This document shows positions 9,171 to 18,899 of a stretch of 64,000 bases of DNA, one piece after another. The DNA is taken from assembly GCA_943913655.1 (NCBI GenBank), contig CALTZA010000003.1, positions 105,861 to 169,860 of the forward strand. Direction: 5' to 3'. Every line of letters begins with the position of its first letter. Within the stretch, counting starts at the first letter, position 1. This stretch comes from an uncultured Francisella sp. (GTDB taxonomy: Bacteria > Pseudomonadota > Gammaproteobacteria > Burkholderiales > Neisseriaceae). Below the pieces are notes generated by a model. The model saw nothing but the letters and a program-made list of their open reading frames with translations. It was not told where the DNA came from and ran no database searches. A program made the translations under genes and the position numbers.

Positions 9171-9578
9171 ATGCATAACAAATCTTCTCGTCGTGGCAAG
9201 CGCTTAGAAGAGCAGATTCTACATGAATTAGCAGATATTATTTACCATAAAGTTAAAGATCCAAGATTAGGTTTTATTACACTGACAGAAGTACAATTAA
9301 GCAAAGATAATCAACACGCCGCAGTGTACTACACTGTAATGCAAGATAAAGACAGAGAATGCAGTTCACGTGCGCTTGATAGTTCTCGTGGATTCATCCG
9401 CAGCAAGCTTGCCCATCGCTTAAATATTTATAAAGTACCTAATCTATCATTTCATTATGACAGCAGTGCTGAGCATGGAGCCGTCATTGAAAATCTATTA
9501 CAGCAAATTCATCAAGAGCAAGAACCAAACAGCACTTTCGAGGACAGCACTGACAGCAAAGACCAGTTAATACCATAG
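9171..9578 (+). CDS. rbfA: 30S ribosome-binding factor RbfA
   Basis: 135 residues, the normal size, with a KH-type fold. It acts in 16S rRNA 5'-end maturation and cold adaptation. Recognisable blocks are RRGKRLEEQILHELADII, VKDPRLGFITLTEVQLSKD and a C-terminal RSKLAHRLNIYKVPNLSFHYD. It follows infB by 27 bases with an AAGGAAA ribosome binding site. The truB and rpsO genes that usually continue this operon are missing here; the next gene lies on the opposite strand. No clear intrinsic terminator is visible in the 55-base convergent gap. Confidence 0.95.
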   Translation: MHNKSSRRGKRLEEQILHELADIIYHKVKDPRLGFITLTEVQLSKDNQHAAVYYTVMQDKDRECSSRALDSSRGFIRSKLAHRLNIYKVPNLSFHYDSSAEHGAVIENLLQQIHQEQEPNSTFEDSTDSKDQLIP

Positions 9579-9633
9579 CTTTTTTATAAATTTAAAATAA
9601 GTTTTGCATTTTCATCAAGCAATAAATATTAGA

Positions 9634-11868
9634 TTAATTCGCTGTTTCTTGCTCTCTTAAAAATTGGCATGCTTCCTTAAAACCACTTTGGCAAGAGTCT
9701 TTCATCATTTGCAGGGGTAATTTGCCTTGTGGGCTTACGACTGCTGGGATAGCTAATTTATTAAGCTGAGCCTTAGCACAATAAAACTGCCCTTCTTGGT
9801 TGCCAGAAGTAGAAACTTTACACAACTGCTCAACAATATTATCAGCAAGTATCGTATTTTTTCTAATTCCCTCTCCTCCCCGAGCATAGAGCTCTGCCAA
9901 TTGATAGCAGGCACGTAAATTACCATTACCACATTGGGTCTTAGATGCTGAGGGTACATCATCCAAAACTTGCAACAAAGGCATGAAAGCGCTAGCAGTA
10001 TCTTGATTCGACCAATCTTTTGGACTGCGGGGTACTACTTTTTTATTAACTGATATTTCTTGCGAAGCTTGTGAATTAGAATTAGCAGGATAAACAGCAG
10101 CATTAATAGCAGAGCTGTGCTGTGATGGTGCAGATGATGGATTAATTTTTTTATTCTCTTCTGCCAAAATTGCTTGCTCCTTAACAAAGCCGTCTCTTTC
10201 TCCTGCAACAAAAGCCATTTGTTTTTCTCTCTCTAAGCGGCCAGCTGCTTTGCCAGATACCAGGCCTCTTTGAAAATAGCTCAGTTTATTTTGTACGATC
10301 TGGGCTGCTGTAGCTCCCTCAACAATACCTTTTTGAAATTTAGCCAGTTTGATTTCACCAAGATATTTTGCCTCATCCATTCCCCCTGCTTGTACAGAGT
10401 CCTGATAGGCAATTTTTTTCTCTAAACTCAACTGTGCAGATTGAGCGCCAGAATATAATCCCTCTTTTAATAAACGATTTTTCTCACCCGCAGTGATTAC
10501 CGCATTTTTTTGCCTACTTTGTTCAATGATTGCCCGTAGTTGTTCTCCTTTCTCTTGATCAAGCTCAGCTTCCTGCTGTCCCAAACGCTGTGCTATCTGA
10601 AAAGCCGTCAATTTCTCCTGCTGCCCGACCTGTTCCTGAAAACTTAAAAACTTTGGGCTCTCAGCTTGCACATCCACTTGAGAATTAGTCGGTGTCGATT
10701 GATTGGATGTGGTTACTTTAGGTTTAGTAGCAGTTTCAAGTTCCTTTTGCTGCTCAGAGTTAAAAAGTTCAGCCTCTTCTCCCATTAGTAGACTATCTAG
10801 GGCATCTTGACAAAAATTCTGATTGCGACAAAATCCAGCAACTAAAGTATCCATCGGCAATATCAGAGGATTAGCAACATGTATTTTCGCTCTTATGCTT
10901 TCAGGATCAGTTACTGATGCTGATGGAAATTTTGCAGAAGAAGTATTATAATCTTGCCTTTGCTCAATCATCACTGGTAGGCTTGTTGATGTTGTAGAGG
11001 ATAAATTTGCTGCGTTACCCTTTGTCTGAAAAAGTGAAGACTGATCTGAAAAATATGTCATTTTAGGGCGATAAGCTTCTATAGTAGGTTGATCCAATCC
11101 TTGAGTTAATAAAGATTGAGTCAATGCAACACAATCAGACTTCTGCTCACAAAGCACTTGCGATAAAGCAAATACACCGCTGAACAAAGTGGGGTTATCG
11201 GCATTTGCGCCATTATCTTGGTACGCACCAGCATCACTTTTAGAGTGAGAAATAACGGGATCGACAGTTTGGCACCGCCAGGATTGCCCTTGCTGCGTAG
11301 AACAATTAATAATGCGTGAAGTGCCATACCAGCCTTGGCCACTATTTTCAGCATTAGCAGCTGATGTCTTCGTCCAAGCATGTCTATCAGCAAACTGATC
11401 TTGTACACTTAAGCCTTGTAATACAGACTGCTCACCTGCTTGAGTAAAATAGCTAAAGGTCTCACCAAAAGCATGCAAAAAATCTTGACAGGCATGCCAA
11501 CCAGGACTAGATTCGCTACATTTTAAGCCAGGGAGAGTAGAGAAAAATTCGCCTACTTGCAAAGCAAAACTATTTTCGTCTAAAGGTACTGGGGTTAAAA
11601 CATAAGAGTCACTACGTAAACGACGATTATCTGCAAAAATCGAAGAAAGTACCTCGCAAGCTTTATCATTACCTTGTCGACAACCCTCACCAGCCAAACT
11701 AGCCTGCACAATAGGATTGGCTCTAGCTTGCACAGAAGATAGTTCCCATTCACATTCTTGGCTAAAGCTTTTTTTGCAATCAAGCACACGATTTTCTTGC
11801 CGATCGCAACCTGCTAACATAGCAAATAACATACTTACACTTAGAATATAGCATTTTACTTTCATCAT
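9634..11868 (-). CDS. Large lipoprotein with helical repeats and Sel1-like C-terminus, function unknown
   Basis: 744 residues; I do not recognise a named family. A type II signal peptide ends in the lipobox AMLAGC (lipidated Cys21), so it should be anchored to a membrane facing the periplasm. The first 360 residues are rich in Cys, Ser and Gln, with Cys spacing suggestive of disulfides (C31-C39, C117-C127, C189-C199, C240-C246, C347-C353). Residues about 466-572 hold five copies of a 21-22 residue unit, roughly KLAxFQxGIVxGxxAAxxLxxE, probably helical. The C-terminus (CGNGNLRACYQLAELYARGG, then KEACQFL) looks like a divergent Sel1/TPR repeat. It is monocistronic and convergent with rbfA. Envelope or secretion-system scaffolding is conceivable but unproven. 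Confidence 0.6.
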   Translation of the reverse strand: MMKVKCYILSVSMLFAMLAGCDRQENRVLDCKKSFSQECEWELSSVQARANPIVQASLAGEGCRQGNDKACEVLSSIFADNRRLRSDSYVLTPVPLDENSFALQVGEFFSTLPGLKCSESSPGWHACQDFLHAFGETFSYFTQAGEQSVLQGLSVQDQFADRHAWTKTSAANAENSGQGWYGTSRIINCSTQQGQSWRCQTVDPVISHSKSDAGAYQDNGANADNPTLFSGVFALSQVLCEQKSDCVALTQSLLTQGLDQPTIEAYRPKMTYFSDQSSLFQTKGNAANLSSTTSTSLPVMIEQRQDYNTSSAKFPSASVTDPESIRAKIHVANPLILPMDTLVAGFCRNQNFCQDALDSLLMGEEAELFNSEQQKELETATKPKVTTSNQSTPTNSQVDVQAESPKFLSFQEQVGQQEKLTAFQIAQRLGQQEAELDQEKGEQLRAIIEQSRQKNAVITAGEKNRLLKEGLYSGAQSAQLSLEKKIAYQDSVQAGGMDEAKYLGEIKLAKFQKGIVEGATAAQIVQNKLSYFQRGLVSGKAAGRLEREKQMAFVAGERDGFVKEQAILAEENKKINPSSAPSQHSSAINAAVYPANSNSQASQEISVNKKVVPRSPKDWSNQDTASAFMPLLQVLDDVPSASKTQCGNGNLRACYQLAELYARGGEGIRKNTILADNIVEQLCKVSTSGNQEGQFYCAKAQLNKLAIPAVVSPQGKLPLQMMKDSCQSGFKEACQFLREQETAN

Positions 11869-12037
11869 ATTCTGACCCCTAGACTATTCTGGCCTCCATT
11901 AAAGTACGCAAGAGACACAAGGCGCAGGCAGTAACTACCACCGCGCCATTTTTTGTTGCAACGGAATAAGGCGACTCAACGCAACTGCTCCATTGTACCG
12001 AACAAGCAAGTTTTTTTGAATAGTTGTCTTACGCTAT

Positions 12038-12066
12038 TTGAAATAATTGAAGCTTAATTCTATACT
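12038..12066 (+). promoter_or_regulatory. Probable sigma70 promoter of argG
   Basis: TTGAAA (12038-12043), a spacer of exactly 17 bases and TATACT (12061-12066) lie about 40 bases before the argG start codon. Each hexamer differs from consensus at one position. No ARG box was identified by eye. Confidence 0.6.
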
Positions 12067-12105
12067 CAAGCTTTAATTTTAACTCTCAGCAACAAAAGGA
12101 ATTTT

Positions 12106-13428
12106 ATGAGCTACACAATACTACAAACGCTTCCCATTCATCAGAAAGTTGGCCTAGCTTTTTCTGGTGGCTTGGACACTTCAGCTGCTTTACTATGGAT
12201 GAAACATAAAGGTGCCCTTCCTTATGCTTATACTGCACACTTAGGTCAGCCAGATGAAACAGATTATGAAGCCGTTCTTAAAAAGGCCAAAGCACTGGGA
12301 GCAGAAGATGCTCGCTTGATTGATTGTCGCACCCAACTTGCTAGAGAAGGAATTAATGCCGTGCAATGCGGAGCTTTTCATATCCGTACAGGAAATTCAG
12401 CTTATTTCAATACTACCCCGCTAGGTCGTGCTGTTACCGGAACTGTGCTGGTGCAAGCCATGAAAGAAGATGATGTGTTTATTTGGGGCGATGGCAGCAC
12501 ATACAAAGGTAATGATATTGAACGCTTCTATCGTTATGCTTTGTTAGTGAATCCTGAGATTACCATTTACAAACCTTGGTTAGACGAGTCTTTTATCCAA
12601 GAGTTAGGCGGCAGAGCAGAGATGTCAGAATTTCTAAGTAATCATGGCTTTGTTTATAAAATGTCCAAAGAAAAAGCTTATTCAACTGATTCTAATATGC
12701 TAGGGGCCACACATGAAGCAAAAGATTTAGAAGATTTAAAAAGCAGTGTTTATCAAGTTGAACCAATTATGGGCGCCGCCTTTTGGCAAGAAACGACCTT
12801 AATCAAGCCTGAAATTTTGCGCATCCGTTTTGAAGAAGGTACGCCTATTGAAATCAATGGTACAAGTTACTCAAGTTTGGTGGATATTATTTTAGAGCTT
12901 AACAAAATTGGTGGTCGCCATGGTTTTGGTATGAGCGATCAAATTGAAAACCGGATTATTGAAGCCAAATCACGCGGCATCTATGAAGCACCGGCAGTAG
13001 CACTTTTGCATACTGCTTATGAACGCCTTATCACTGGAATTCATAATGAAGACACCATTGAGCAATACCGTATCCATGGGTTAAAACTTGGCCGTTTGTT
13101 ATATCAGGGGCGCTGGTTTGATCCCCAGGCCTTATTGCTGCGCGAAGCCAACAGGCGTTATGTTGCTTCACTGATAACAGGTGAAGTCACCCTGGAACTG
13201 CGTCGGGGCAATGACTATACTATTTTAAATACAGAATCACCTAATTTAAGCTATCAACCATCTCGGTTGACAATGGAAAGAGCAAATGGATCATTTAGTG
13301 CTTTGGACCGTATTGGCCAGCTCAGCTTGCACAATCTTGATATTGCAGATTCCCGAGAAAAGCTCCAATATTATAGAAAAATAAAAAGCGAAAAAGAGCA
13401 ATCTTCTTTAATTTTTCCACTCATATAG
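12106..13428 (+). CDS. argG: Argininosuccinate synthase
   Basis: 440 residues, the long (E. coli-like) type. It joins citrulline and aspartate using ATP to give argininosuccinate. The ATP-binding P-loop-like LAFSGGLDTSAALLWMK at about residues 17-33 is intact, as are GNDIERFYRYALL near 135 and YSTDSNMLGATHEAKDLE near 192. The ATG at 12106 has AAGGA nine bases upstream. The gene stands alone: no argH or other arginine gene is adjacent. In a genome that is losing his and trp synthesis, a lone intact argG may serve citrulline recycling or an arginine pathway encoded elsewhere. Confidence 0.95.
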   Translation: MSYTILQTLPIHQKVGLAFSGGLDTSAALLWMKHKGALPYAYTAHLGQPDETDYEAVLKKAKALGAEDARLIDCRTQLAREGINAVQCGAFHIRTGNSAYFNTTPLGRAVTGTVLVQAMKEDDVFIWGDGSTYKGNDIERFYRYALLVNPEITIYKPWLDESFIQELGGRAEMSEFLSNHGFVYKMSKEKAYSTDSNMLGATHEAKDLEDLKSSVYQVEPIMGAAFWQETTLIKPEILRIRFEEGTPIEINGTSYSSLVDIILELNKIGGRHGFGMSDQIENRIIEAKSRGIYEAPAVALLHTAYERLITGIHNEDTIEQYRIHGLKLGRLLYQGRWFDPQALLLREANRRYVASLITGEVTLELRRGNDYTILNTESPNLSYQPSRLTMERANGSFSALDRIGQLSLHNLDIADSREKLQYYRKIKSEKEQSSLIFPLI

Positions 13429-14161
13429 TTTGGTTGATAAAAATAGACCGATACCTCTTAGCTAATTCTTAACCTCAGTTAAGTCTTAGGCAGCACTTAC
13501 AAAATAAGCCATATTTTCTTAAAACCACATTAAGCCTGGGATTGATAAAACTATGTTTAGTCTTATCCTGGGCTTATCTAACCTTAAGTCAAACAAAACT
13601 TTTAGAATATTTTATAGAAAAACTAGCTAGCGATTTTTTCATGTTAGTTGCACGCATACACATACTGCAGATCCAATTATGAGGCTATAATTACTTCAAA
13701 ATCTCGCATTAAATGACCCAAGCTTTAAGGCCGAGTTGTTATTCTATGTAAGCCTGTTGCCATGGTGTAATCAGAACTTAAAATTACTAAACAAACAGTA
13801 ATTATTACAAATATAAAATGTAATAAGCTCATCAAACACAGTCAGCATAACAAAATAGCTACTGTATATTTAAACTGGTAGAATGGCCCGTCATTTTTTA
13901 AGCAGCATAAAATTATTTACTTTTACTTCGTACTTTCCACGAAATATCTTTACCACTTTTTATCTGATCATATCACTTTTTAAAATTTGCTGTAACTATT
14001 GTCTAGATTTAATCTTGACTAAAATTCATTTTAAATATTATTGGATACCTAAGATATCACTTAGCTTGCTTCTTATTTAAATTTAATTTGATTAACGTGT
14101 ATTTTATTTATCTCGCTGCACCGCAGTACACAGAGCCGTTAAAAAACAGCTGATTATAGAA
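13429..14161. other. 733-base gap without a convincing gene
   Basis: The gap lies between the ends of argG and slt. One 65-codon open frame at 13883-14080 encodes a Phe/Ile/Cys-rich string with no good ribosome binding site, and I do not call it a gene. The only structure I see is a long imperfect hairpin at 13531-13576, listed separately. The rest is AT-rich and featureless by eye, perhaps decayed coding sequence. Confidence 0.6.
13531..13576. other. Long RNA hairpin downstream of argG
   Basis: TAAGCCTGGGAT (13531-13542) and ATCCTGGGCTTA (13565-13576) pair over 12 positions if two G-U pairs are allowed. A smaller AAAC/GTTT stem sits inside the loop. There is no T-tract, so it is not a standard intrinsic terminator. 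It may protect the 3' end of the argG message or be a chance or relic repeat. Confidence 0.4.
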
Positions 14162-16024
14162 TTAATGACCTAAGTACTCTTTTAAGCTCTTCTTTTTACC
14201 AGCAAGAAGTCGAGAATAATAGTAAGTGTTACTCATTACTTTTTTTACATAATCTCTTGTTTCACGAAAAGGAATGGTTTCTGTATAAATAGCACCTTCC
14301 AACCCAAATTGCTGCCATTGCTTTGCACGAGAAGGGCCAGCATTATAAGCCGAAGTAGCAACTGGCAATGAATAGGCAAAAGAACGATAAAGATCAGCCA
14401 AATACCAAGTTCCCATATTAACATTGCTAGCAACATCATACGTATTGGCAATACTTAGCCCCATTTTTTTAGTAAGAAATTTTGCCACAGACGGCAAAAT
14501 CTGCATTAATCCACCGGCCTGACTAGAGCTAACTGCATGACTCATAAAGCGACTTTCTTGGCGAATCAATCCCAAGACCCATGGCAATTCCACTTGGTTT
14601 TTTTGGGCATAGTTTTCAATTACCGAGCGATAGGGCGTTGGAAAACGCAAAGGAAAATTTAACAATATCTCACTTTTATCTGCAGAATAAATAGACATCT
14701 CATAAAATTGCTGATTAAAAGCTAATTGCGCTGCAGTCAATAATTGTAGATTGGAAAAATGTTTCACTGCATAGCGCCATTCTAACTGCGCAATACGGCG
14801 CATTGCCCTGTCTTGCAGACGTATCGATTCGTTGAATAAGACCAATGCTCGAAAGATGCCATTTTGTGCTTGTAAATCAGATATCTGCTGCTTAGAAGGT
14901 GAAAAACTAGTAGATACTACTGATACCTCCTGGTGCAGTTCCTCACTTGCCAAAATAGCATAAAAGTTTCTACCACTTCTCGCTGCTTTTTGATATAGCT
15001 CATTTGCTTGAGCATAATGACCAGTCTTGGCATTTGCTCTAGCTAACCAATACCACCATGTAGGCTGTTCTCTTACTTCAGAAGGCATGGCACGAATAAT
15101 TTCTTCTAAGCGCGACCATAATTGAGAGCGCAATGCCGCTCTTGCGTACCACTCCCACTGCGTATGTGAAAGTTGTGATCTATCTGCTTTATCAAAATGA
15201 AGCAAAGCCAAGGTCATTTGCAAATCCCTAGCTCTGGAATAACCTGCTACTCCTTCAGCAAAGCCAAGATCATCAACATCAACTTTCCCATACAGACCTG
15301 CCAAAGCTGCTTCCAGATCAGCGCGGTTACGACCTCTTTTAGTAATCACCGGTATTAATTGATTGACCTTATAAGCCTTTGTTCCCGGCAAAGCACTACT
15401 ATTTAGCGTTTGGCCCATCGCTTGGGCCAAACGTCTGGCCGCGCCAAGCTGATTATTAGCAATAAGCACTCGTACCCGACGCCACATATCCTTCTCACTG
15501 AACATAAAACGCTGAGCAGCAAATTCCAACATACGATTACACGTTTTGGAAAGCGCTTCATTACTTTTTACTATTTGGGCAACTCTTACTTGTAAATTAT
15601 CCAACCCTATCATACTGGCATAGCAACGTATATCACCACTGCGTTCTGTCATCGGCAATTGCACATATTGTTTTTTAAATTCATACCAGTTATCTTTTTC
15701 AGCAAGAATACGTAACAAATTCACACGAAGATCAGAGATCATGGCATTGTGTTTTCCACCGCGCTGTGCTAGAAAATATTCTGCTAAACTGGTATCTCCC
15801 TTAGATAAACTTTTCTTCGCCTCTTGATAACTGCGATATTCATTGATGACCATCACATCATTGATGAAAGGTGTTCTTTTTTCAGAAATTATTTCTTGCG
15901 GCTGAATAGTAATTGGAAGAGATTCCTTAATGATGAATTGACGTCCTGATACATTAGGGGTATTGTGATTGGTACAGGCAGCCAAGCTAATCAAAATAAG
16001 ACTGCTGTAAATTAACTTTTTCAT
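14162..16024 (-). CDS. slt: Lytic murein transglycosylase, Slt70 type, lipoprotein
   Basis: 620 residues, close to Slt70. It cleaves the MurNAc-GlcNAc bond of peptidoglycan, forming 1,6-anhydro ends. A signal peptide with lipobox LAAC (Cys16) predicts lipidation; classical E. coli Slt70 is soluble instead. The N-terminal two thirds is a helical superhelix (TPR-like units). The C-terminal lysozyme-like domain starts near 455 and contains GLIRQESRFMSHAVSSSQAG with the catalytic Glu in RQES. GLMQILPSVAKFL, NVNMGTWYLADL and TSAYNAGPSRAKQW follow. It comes 21 bases after trkH on the same strand, so the two may be co-transcribed. Confidence 0.9.
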   Translation of the reverse strand: MKKLIYSSLILISLAACTNHNTPNVSGRQFIIKESLPITIQPQEIISEKRTPFINDVMVINEYRSYQEAKKSLSKGDTSLAEYFLAQRGGKHNAMISDLRVNLLRILAEKDNWYEFKKQYVQLPMTERSGDIRCYASMIGLDNLQVRVAQIVKSNEALSKTCNRMLEFAAQRFMFSEKDMWRRVRVLIANNQLGAARRLAQAMGQTLNSSALPGTKAYKVNQLIPVITKRGRNRADLEAALAGLYGKVDVDDLGFAEGVAGYSRARDLQMTLALLHFDKADRSQLSHTQWEWYARAALRSQLWSRLEEIIRAMPSEVREQPTWWYWLARANAKTGHYAQANELYQKAARSGRNFYAILASEELHQEVSVVSTSFSPSKQQISDLQAQNGIFRALVLFNESIRLQDRAMRRIAQLEWRYAVKHFSNLQLLTAAQLAFNQQFYEMSIYSADKSEILLNFPLRFPTPYRSVIENYAQKNQVELPWVLGLIRQESRFMSHAVSSSQAGGLMQILPSVAKFLTKKMGLSIANTYDVASNVNMGTWYLADLYRSFAYSLPVATSAYNAGPSRAKQWQQFGLEGAIYTETIPFRETRDYVKKVMSNTYYYSRLLAGKKKSLKEYLGH

Positions 16025-16045
16025 TATGCTGACCGTTTTAATAGC

Positions 16046-17530
16046 CTAAATTTTCCAATAAGCAGGAAAAAATAAAATAAAAATTGTGAAAAGTTCCAAA
16101 CGTCCTATTAGCATGGCAAAAATAGCAATCCATTTTTGTAAAAAACTTAAAGATGTATTTAAATCAGCCATCGGCCCCAACATACCGATCCCTGGTCCCG
16201 AGTTGGTTAAAGAAGCTATAGTAAAAGAAAAGGAAGAAAGAGCATCCTTACCTGTGAAAATAAATAGCAAGGTAATTAACAATGCTGAAAGCAGGTAAGT
16301 TAACACAAAAGCCATAACATTTAAAGCTATTTGGGTACTAACTACCTCCTTATTAACCTTTACTGTTTTCACTGCCTTGGGATGAATAATCATAAATAAT
16401 TCACGATATAAAAATTTACATTGAATAATAAAACGAATGGTTTTAAGCCCTCCGCCTGTTGATCCAGCATTGGCGATCACATTTATCAATACATAAATTA
16501 ATATTGCCACATATAAGGGCCAAGTAGAAAAATCTGTTGAACTCAACCCGCAAGTAGACATCACTGCTACATAATTAAAACCAACATATCTAAGCGTTTC
16601 TAAAAAACCCTGCATCCCCTGTCCATAACGCCCATCATAATAATAAAAATAACAAGTTGAAGTAAGGACGGCTAAAAACAGTAAGCTTAAAGAAACAACT
16701 ACCTCTTTATCATGCCAGTAGGTAGAAAGTCTTTTTGTCTGCCAAGCTCTGATATGAGTAACAAAGTTCATAGTACCCACTAACATGGCAACAATCAATA
16801 CTAATTCGATGGCAAGTGAGTGAAAATGACCAATACTATCGGAGTAAGTAGAAAATCCACCCAAAGAAATACTGGAAAATGCGTGGCAGATCGCATCAAA
16901 AAAATTCATACCAGCTAGCTTTAAAGCAATAATAATCATAACAGTATAAACTGTATAGATTAACCATAAGGATTTAGCAGTCTGTTTGATGCGTGGTGTT
17001 AATTTTTTATCTTTATATACACCAGAAACTTCTGCGCGTATAATGCTCGCCCCTCCCCCGATTCCTAGAGTAGGAAGAATAGCCACTGCCAATACAATGA
17101 TACCAATACCGCCTAACCAATTAAGCAAATGACGCCAAAAATTAAGTGAACGCTCTAAATGTTCTACATTTGAAAAAATACTGCTTCCCGTTGTGGTTAA
17201 TCCAGAGATTGCCTCAAAATAGGCATTAGTAAATGAAACGTGAATATGATGTGAAAAATAAAAAGGGATGGCTGCAGCGAAAGCAAACATAACCCATAAT
17301 AAAGTAGCCAGCAGAAAGCCATCTTTATTGGTTAGCTCACGGGTTAACCTCTGGGTTCCTTTCCATAATAAAAAGGAAAGAAAAATCATAATACAGAAAG
17401 TCTGTAACCAAATCTTAATCATGCCATCATCATAGTAATAAGACACGACCGCAGGTGCCCATAATAAACAGGAAAACAAAATATTTAGTCGGGCTAAGTT
17501 ATAAATTACAGGAATAAAACGATAGAGCAT
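16046..17530 (-). CDS. trkH: Trk potassium uptake system membrane subunit
   Basis: 494 residues with about ten hydrophobic segments and the four repeated membrane-pore-membrane units of the TrkH/KtrB superfamily. Selectivity-filter glycines are seen in ISGLTTTGSSIF, SSISLGGFSTYSDS, VMSTCGLSSTDFSTW and SLTNSGPGIG. The loop after the first filter reads NWLGGIGIIVLAVAILPTLG. It imports K+ together with the cytoplasmic NAD-binding subunit TrkA, which is not in this window. The ATG at 17530 has GAGAGG eight bases upstream. TrkG is a close relative that cannot be distinguished by eye. Confidence 0.92.
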   Translation of the reverse strand: MLYRFIPVIYNLARLNILFSCLLWAPAVVSYYYDDGMIKIWLQTFCIMIFLSFLLWKGTQRLTRELTNKDGFLLATLLWVMFAFAAAIPFYFSHHIHVSFTNAYFEAISGLTTTGSSIFSNVEHLERSLNFWRHLLNWLGGIGIIVLAVAILPTLGIGGGASIIRAEVSGVYKDKKLTPRIKQTAKSLWLIYTVYTVMIIIALKLAGMNFFDAICHAFSSISLGGFSTYSDSIGHFHSLAIELVLIVAMLVGTMNFVTHIRAWQTKRLSTYWHDKEVVVSLSLLFLAVLTSTCYFYYYDGRYGQGMQGFLETLRYVGFNYVAVMSTCGLSSTDFSTWPLYVAILIYVLINVIANAGSTGGGLKTIRFIIQCKFLYRELFMIIHPKAVKTVKVNKEVVSTQIALNVMAFVLTYLLSALLITLLFIFTGKDALSSFSFTIASLTNSGPGIGMLGPMADLNTSLSFLQKWIAIFAMLIGRLELFTIFILFFPAYWKI

Positions 17531-17707
17531 GCCAATAACCTCTCAACCAGGCGTTAAGTTAAATATTTATCTGCCAAACTGCGCCTCCTAACCCCTAAAG
17601 CCAGGGATTTCTTTGCGATTTTAATCCTTGTTTAATCGTTATTGGCCTAGGCAAAGCTTCTTATTGTACAATAAATATTTTTTGGACTCCAGGTAAGGAA
17701 TTTAACT

Positions 17708-18877
17708 GTGTCTCATCATCATACCTCATTAAATATCGCCATGGTGGTAGGAGAAGCTTCCGGGGATGCCTTGGCTGCAAGTTTTCTACGAGCCATTGCT
17801 CATCAGTTTCCGCAGGCACATTTTTTTGGTATCGGCGGACCTCAGATGCGTCAAGAACATTTCGAATGCCTGTTTGAAATGGAATCTATTTCAACTATGG
17901 GTATTAGCGAAGTTATACCTCATCTTCCCCGTCTACTATTCTTGCGTCAACAGATTATTCGCTTGATAATCAACAGACGTCCTCATGTGTTTATTGGTAT
18001 TGACGCACCTGATTTTAATTTTCACATTGAAAAAACATTACATCGCGAAAAAATACCTATCGTACACTATGTAAGTCCTTCGGTTTGGGCGTGGCGAGCT
18101 AAACGGGTTGACCGTATCGCACAATTTGTTGACGAAGTTCTCTGCCTATTCCCAATGGAACCTGCTTTATATCAAGCCAAAGGCGTGCACGCAACTTTTG
18201 TGGGTCATCCTCTTGCAAGTCAAATTGATCCCAATATAAACCAACATACTTCTCGCCACAGCTTACAACTGAAGAAAGAACAACGCCTCATTACTCTTAT
18301 GCCAGGTAGTCGTCATTTTGAGATCCAAGCATTAGCCCCGATATTTTTTTCCGCTGCCAAACAACTAGTGCAAACACAAACTTGTCATCAATTTACTTTT
18401 GCTCTACTTGCTGTCAATAACAAAGCAAAAGAACAGCTACAAACAATTCTTGCCAAATGTGATGCCACTGATTTGCCACTGATTTGGGTCTCAGCTAAAG
18501 ACAAATATCTTTATTTGAGCGCCTCTGATCTAGTTTGGGTGGCAAGCGGTACGGCAACTTTGGAAGTCGCTTTATGCCGCTGTCCTATGGTAGTACTTTA
18601 CAAATTATCAGTATTTTCTTATGTGTTGCTTTCACGCTTAGTACATTCACGCTATATCTCTTTGCCTAATATTCTTTTAGATAAAGCAATTGTGCCAGAA
18701 TTGATTCAACATCAAGCCAATGTCCAAACTCTATTGCAAGCGACAACAAACTGGTTTAATTCTTCTGACAAAATAATCCAAACCAAAGAAGATTTCGCTA
18801 GACTGCATCAAATACTGCGGCAAGATACTGATCAGTTGAGTGTCCAGGCTATCTCTCACCTAATTAACCAAACTTAA
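17708..18877 (+). CDS. lpxB: Lipid-A-disaccharide synthase
   Basis: 389 residues, a GT19 glycosyltransferase. It condenses UDP-diacylglucosamine with lipid X to give the lipid A disaccharide at the cytoplasmic face of the inner membrane. Motifs are VVGEASGDALAA near 14-25, FFGIGGPQM near 40, GIDAPDFNF near 98, HYVSPSVWAW near 119, FVGHPLA near 167, LMPGSRHFEI near 195 and ASGTATLEVALC near 280. The start codon is GTG at 17708 with AAGGA upstream. The usual partners lpxA, lpxD and fabZ are not adjacent. Its presence shows that lipid A, and so an outer membrane, is still made. Confidence 0.95.
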   Translation: MSHHHTSLNIAMVVGEASGDALAASFLRAIAHQFPQAHFFGIGGPQMRQEHFECLFEMESISTMGISEVIPHLPRLLFLRQQIIRLIINRRPHVFIGIDAPDFNFHIEKTLHREKIPIVHYVSPSVWAWRAKRVDRIAQFVDEVLCLFPMEPALYQAKGVHATFVGHPLASQIDPNINQHTSRHSLQLKKEQRLITLMPGSRHFEIQALAPIFFSAAKQLVQTQTCHQFTFALLAVNNKAKEQLQTILAKCDATDLPLIWVSAKDKYLYLSASDLVWVASGTATLEVALCRCPMVVLYKLSVFSYVLLSRLVHSRYISLPNILLDKAIVPELIQHQANVQTLLQATTNWFNSSDKIIQTKEDFARLHQILRQDTDQLSVQAISHLINQT

Positions 18878-18899
18878 GATGATCTAAAAATATCTTTAT

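Noticed and set aside
13883..14080. 65-codon open frame downstream of argG
   Set aside because: No ribosome binding site, composition like random AT-rich DNA, no recognisable domain.
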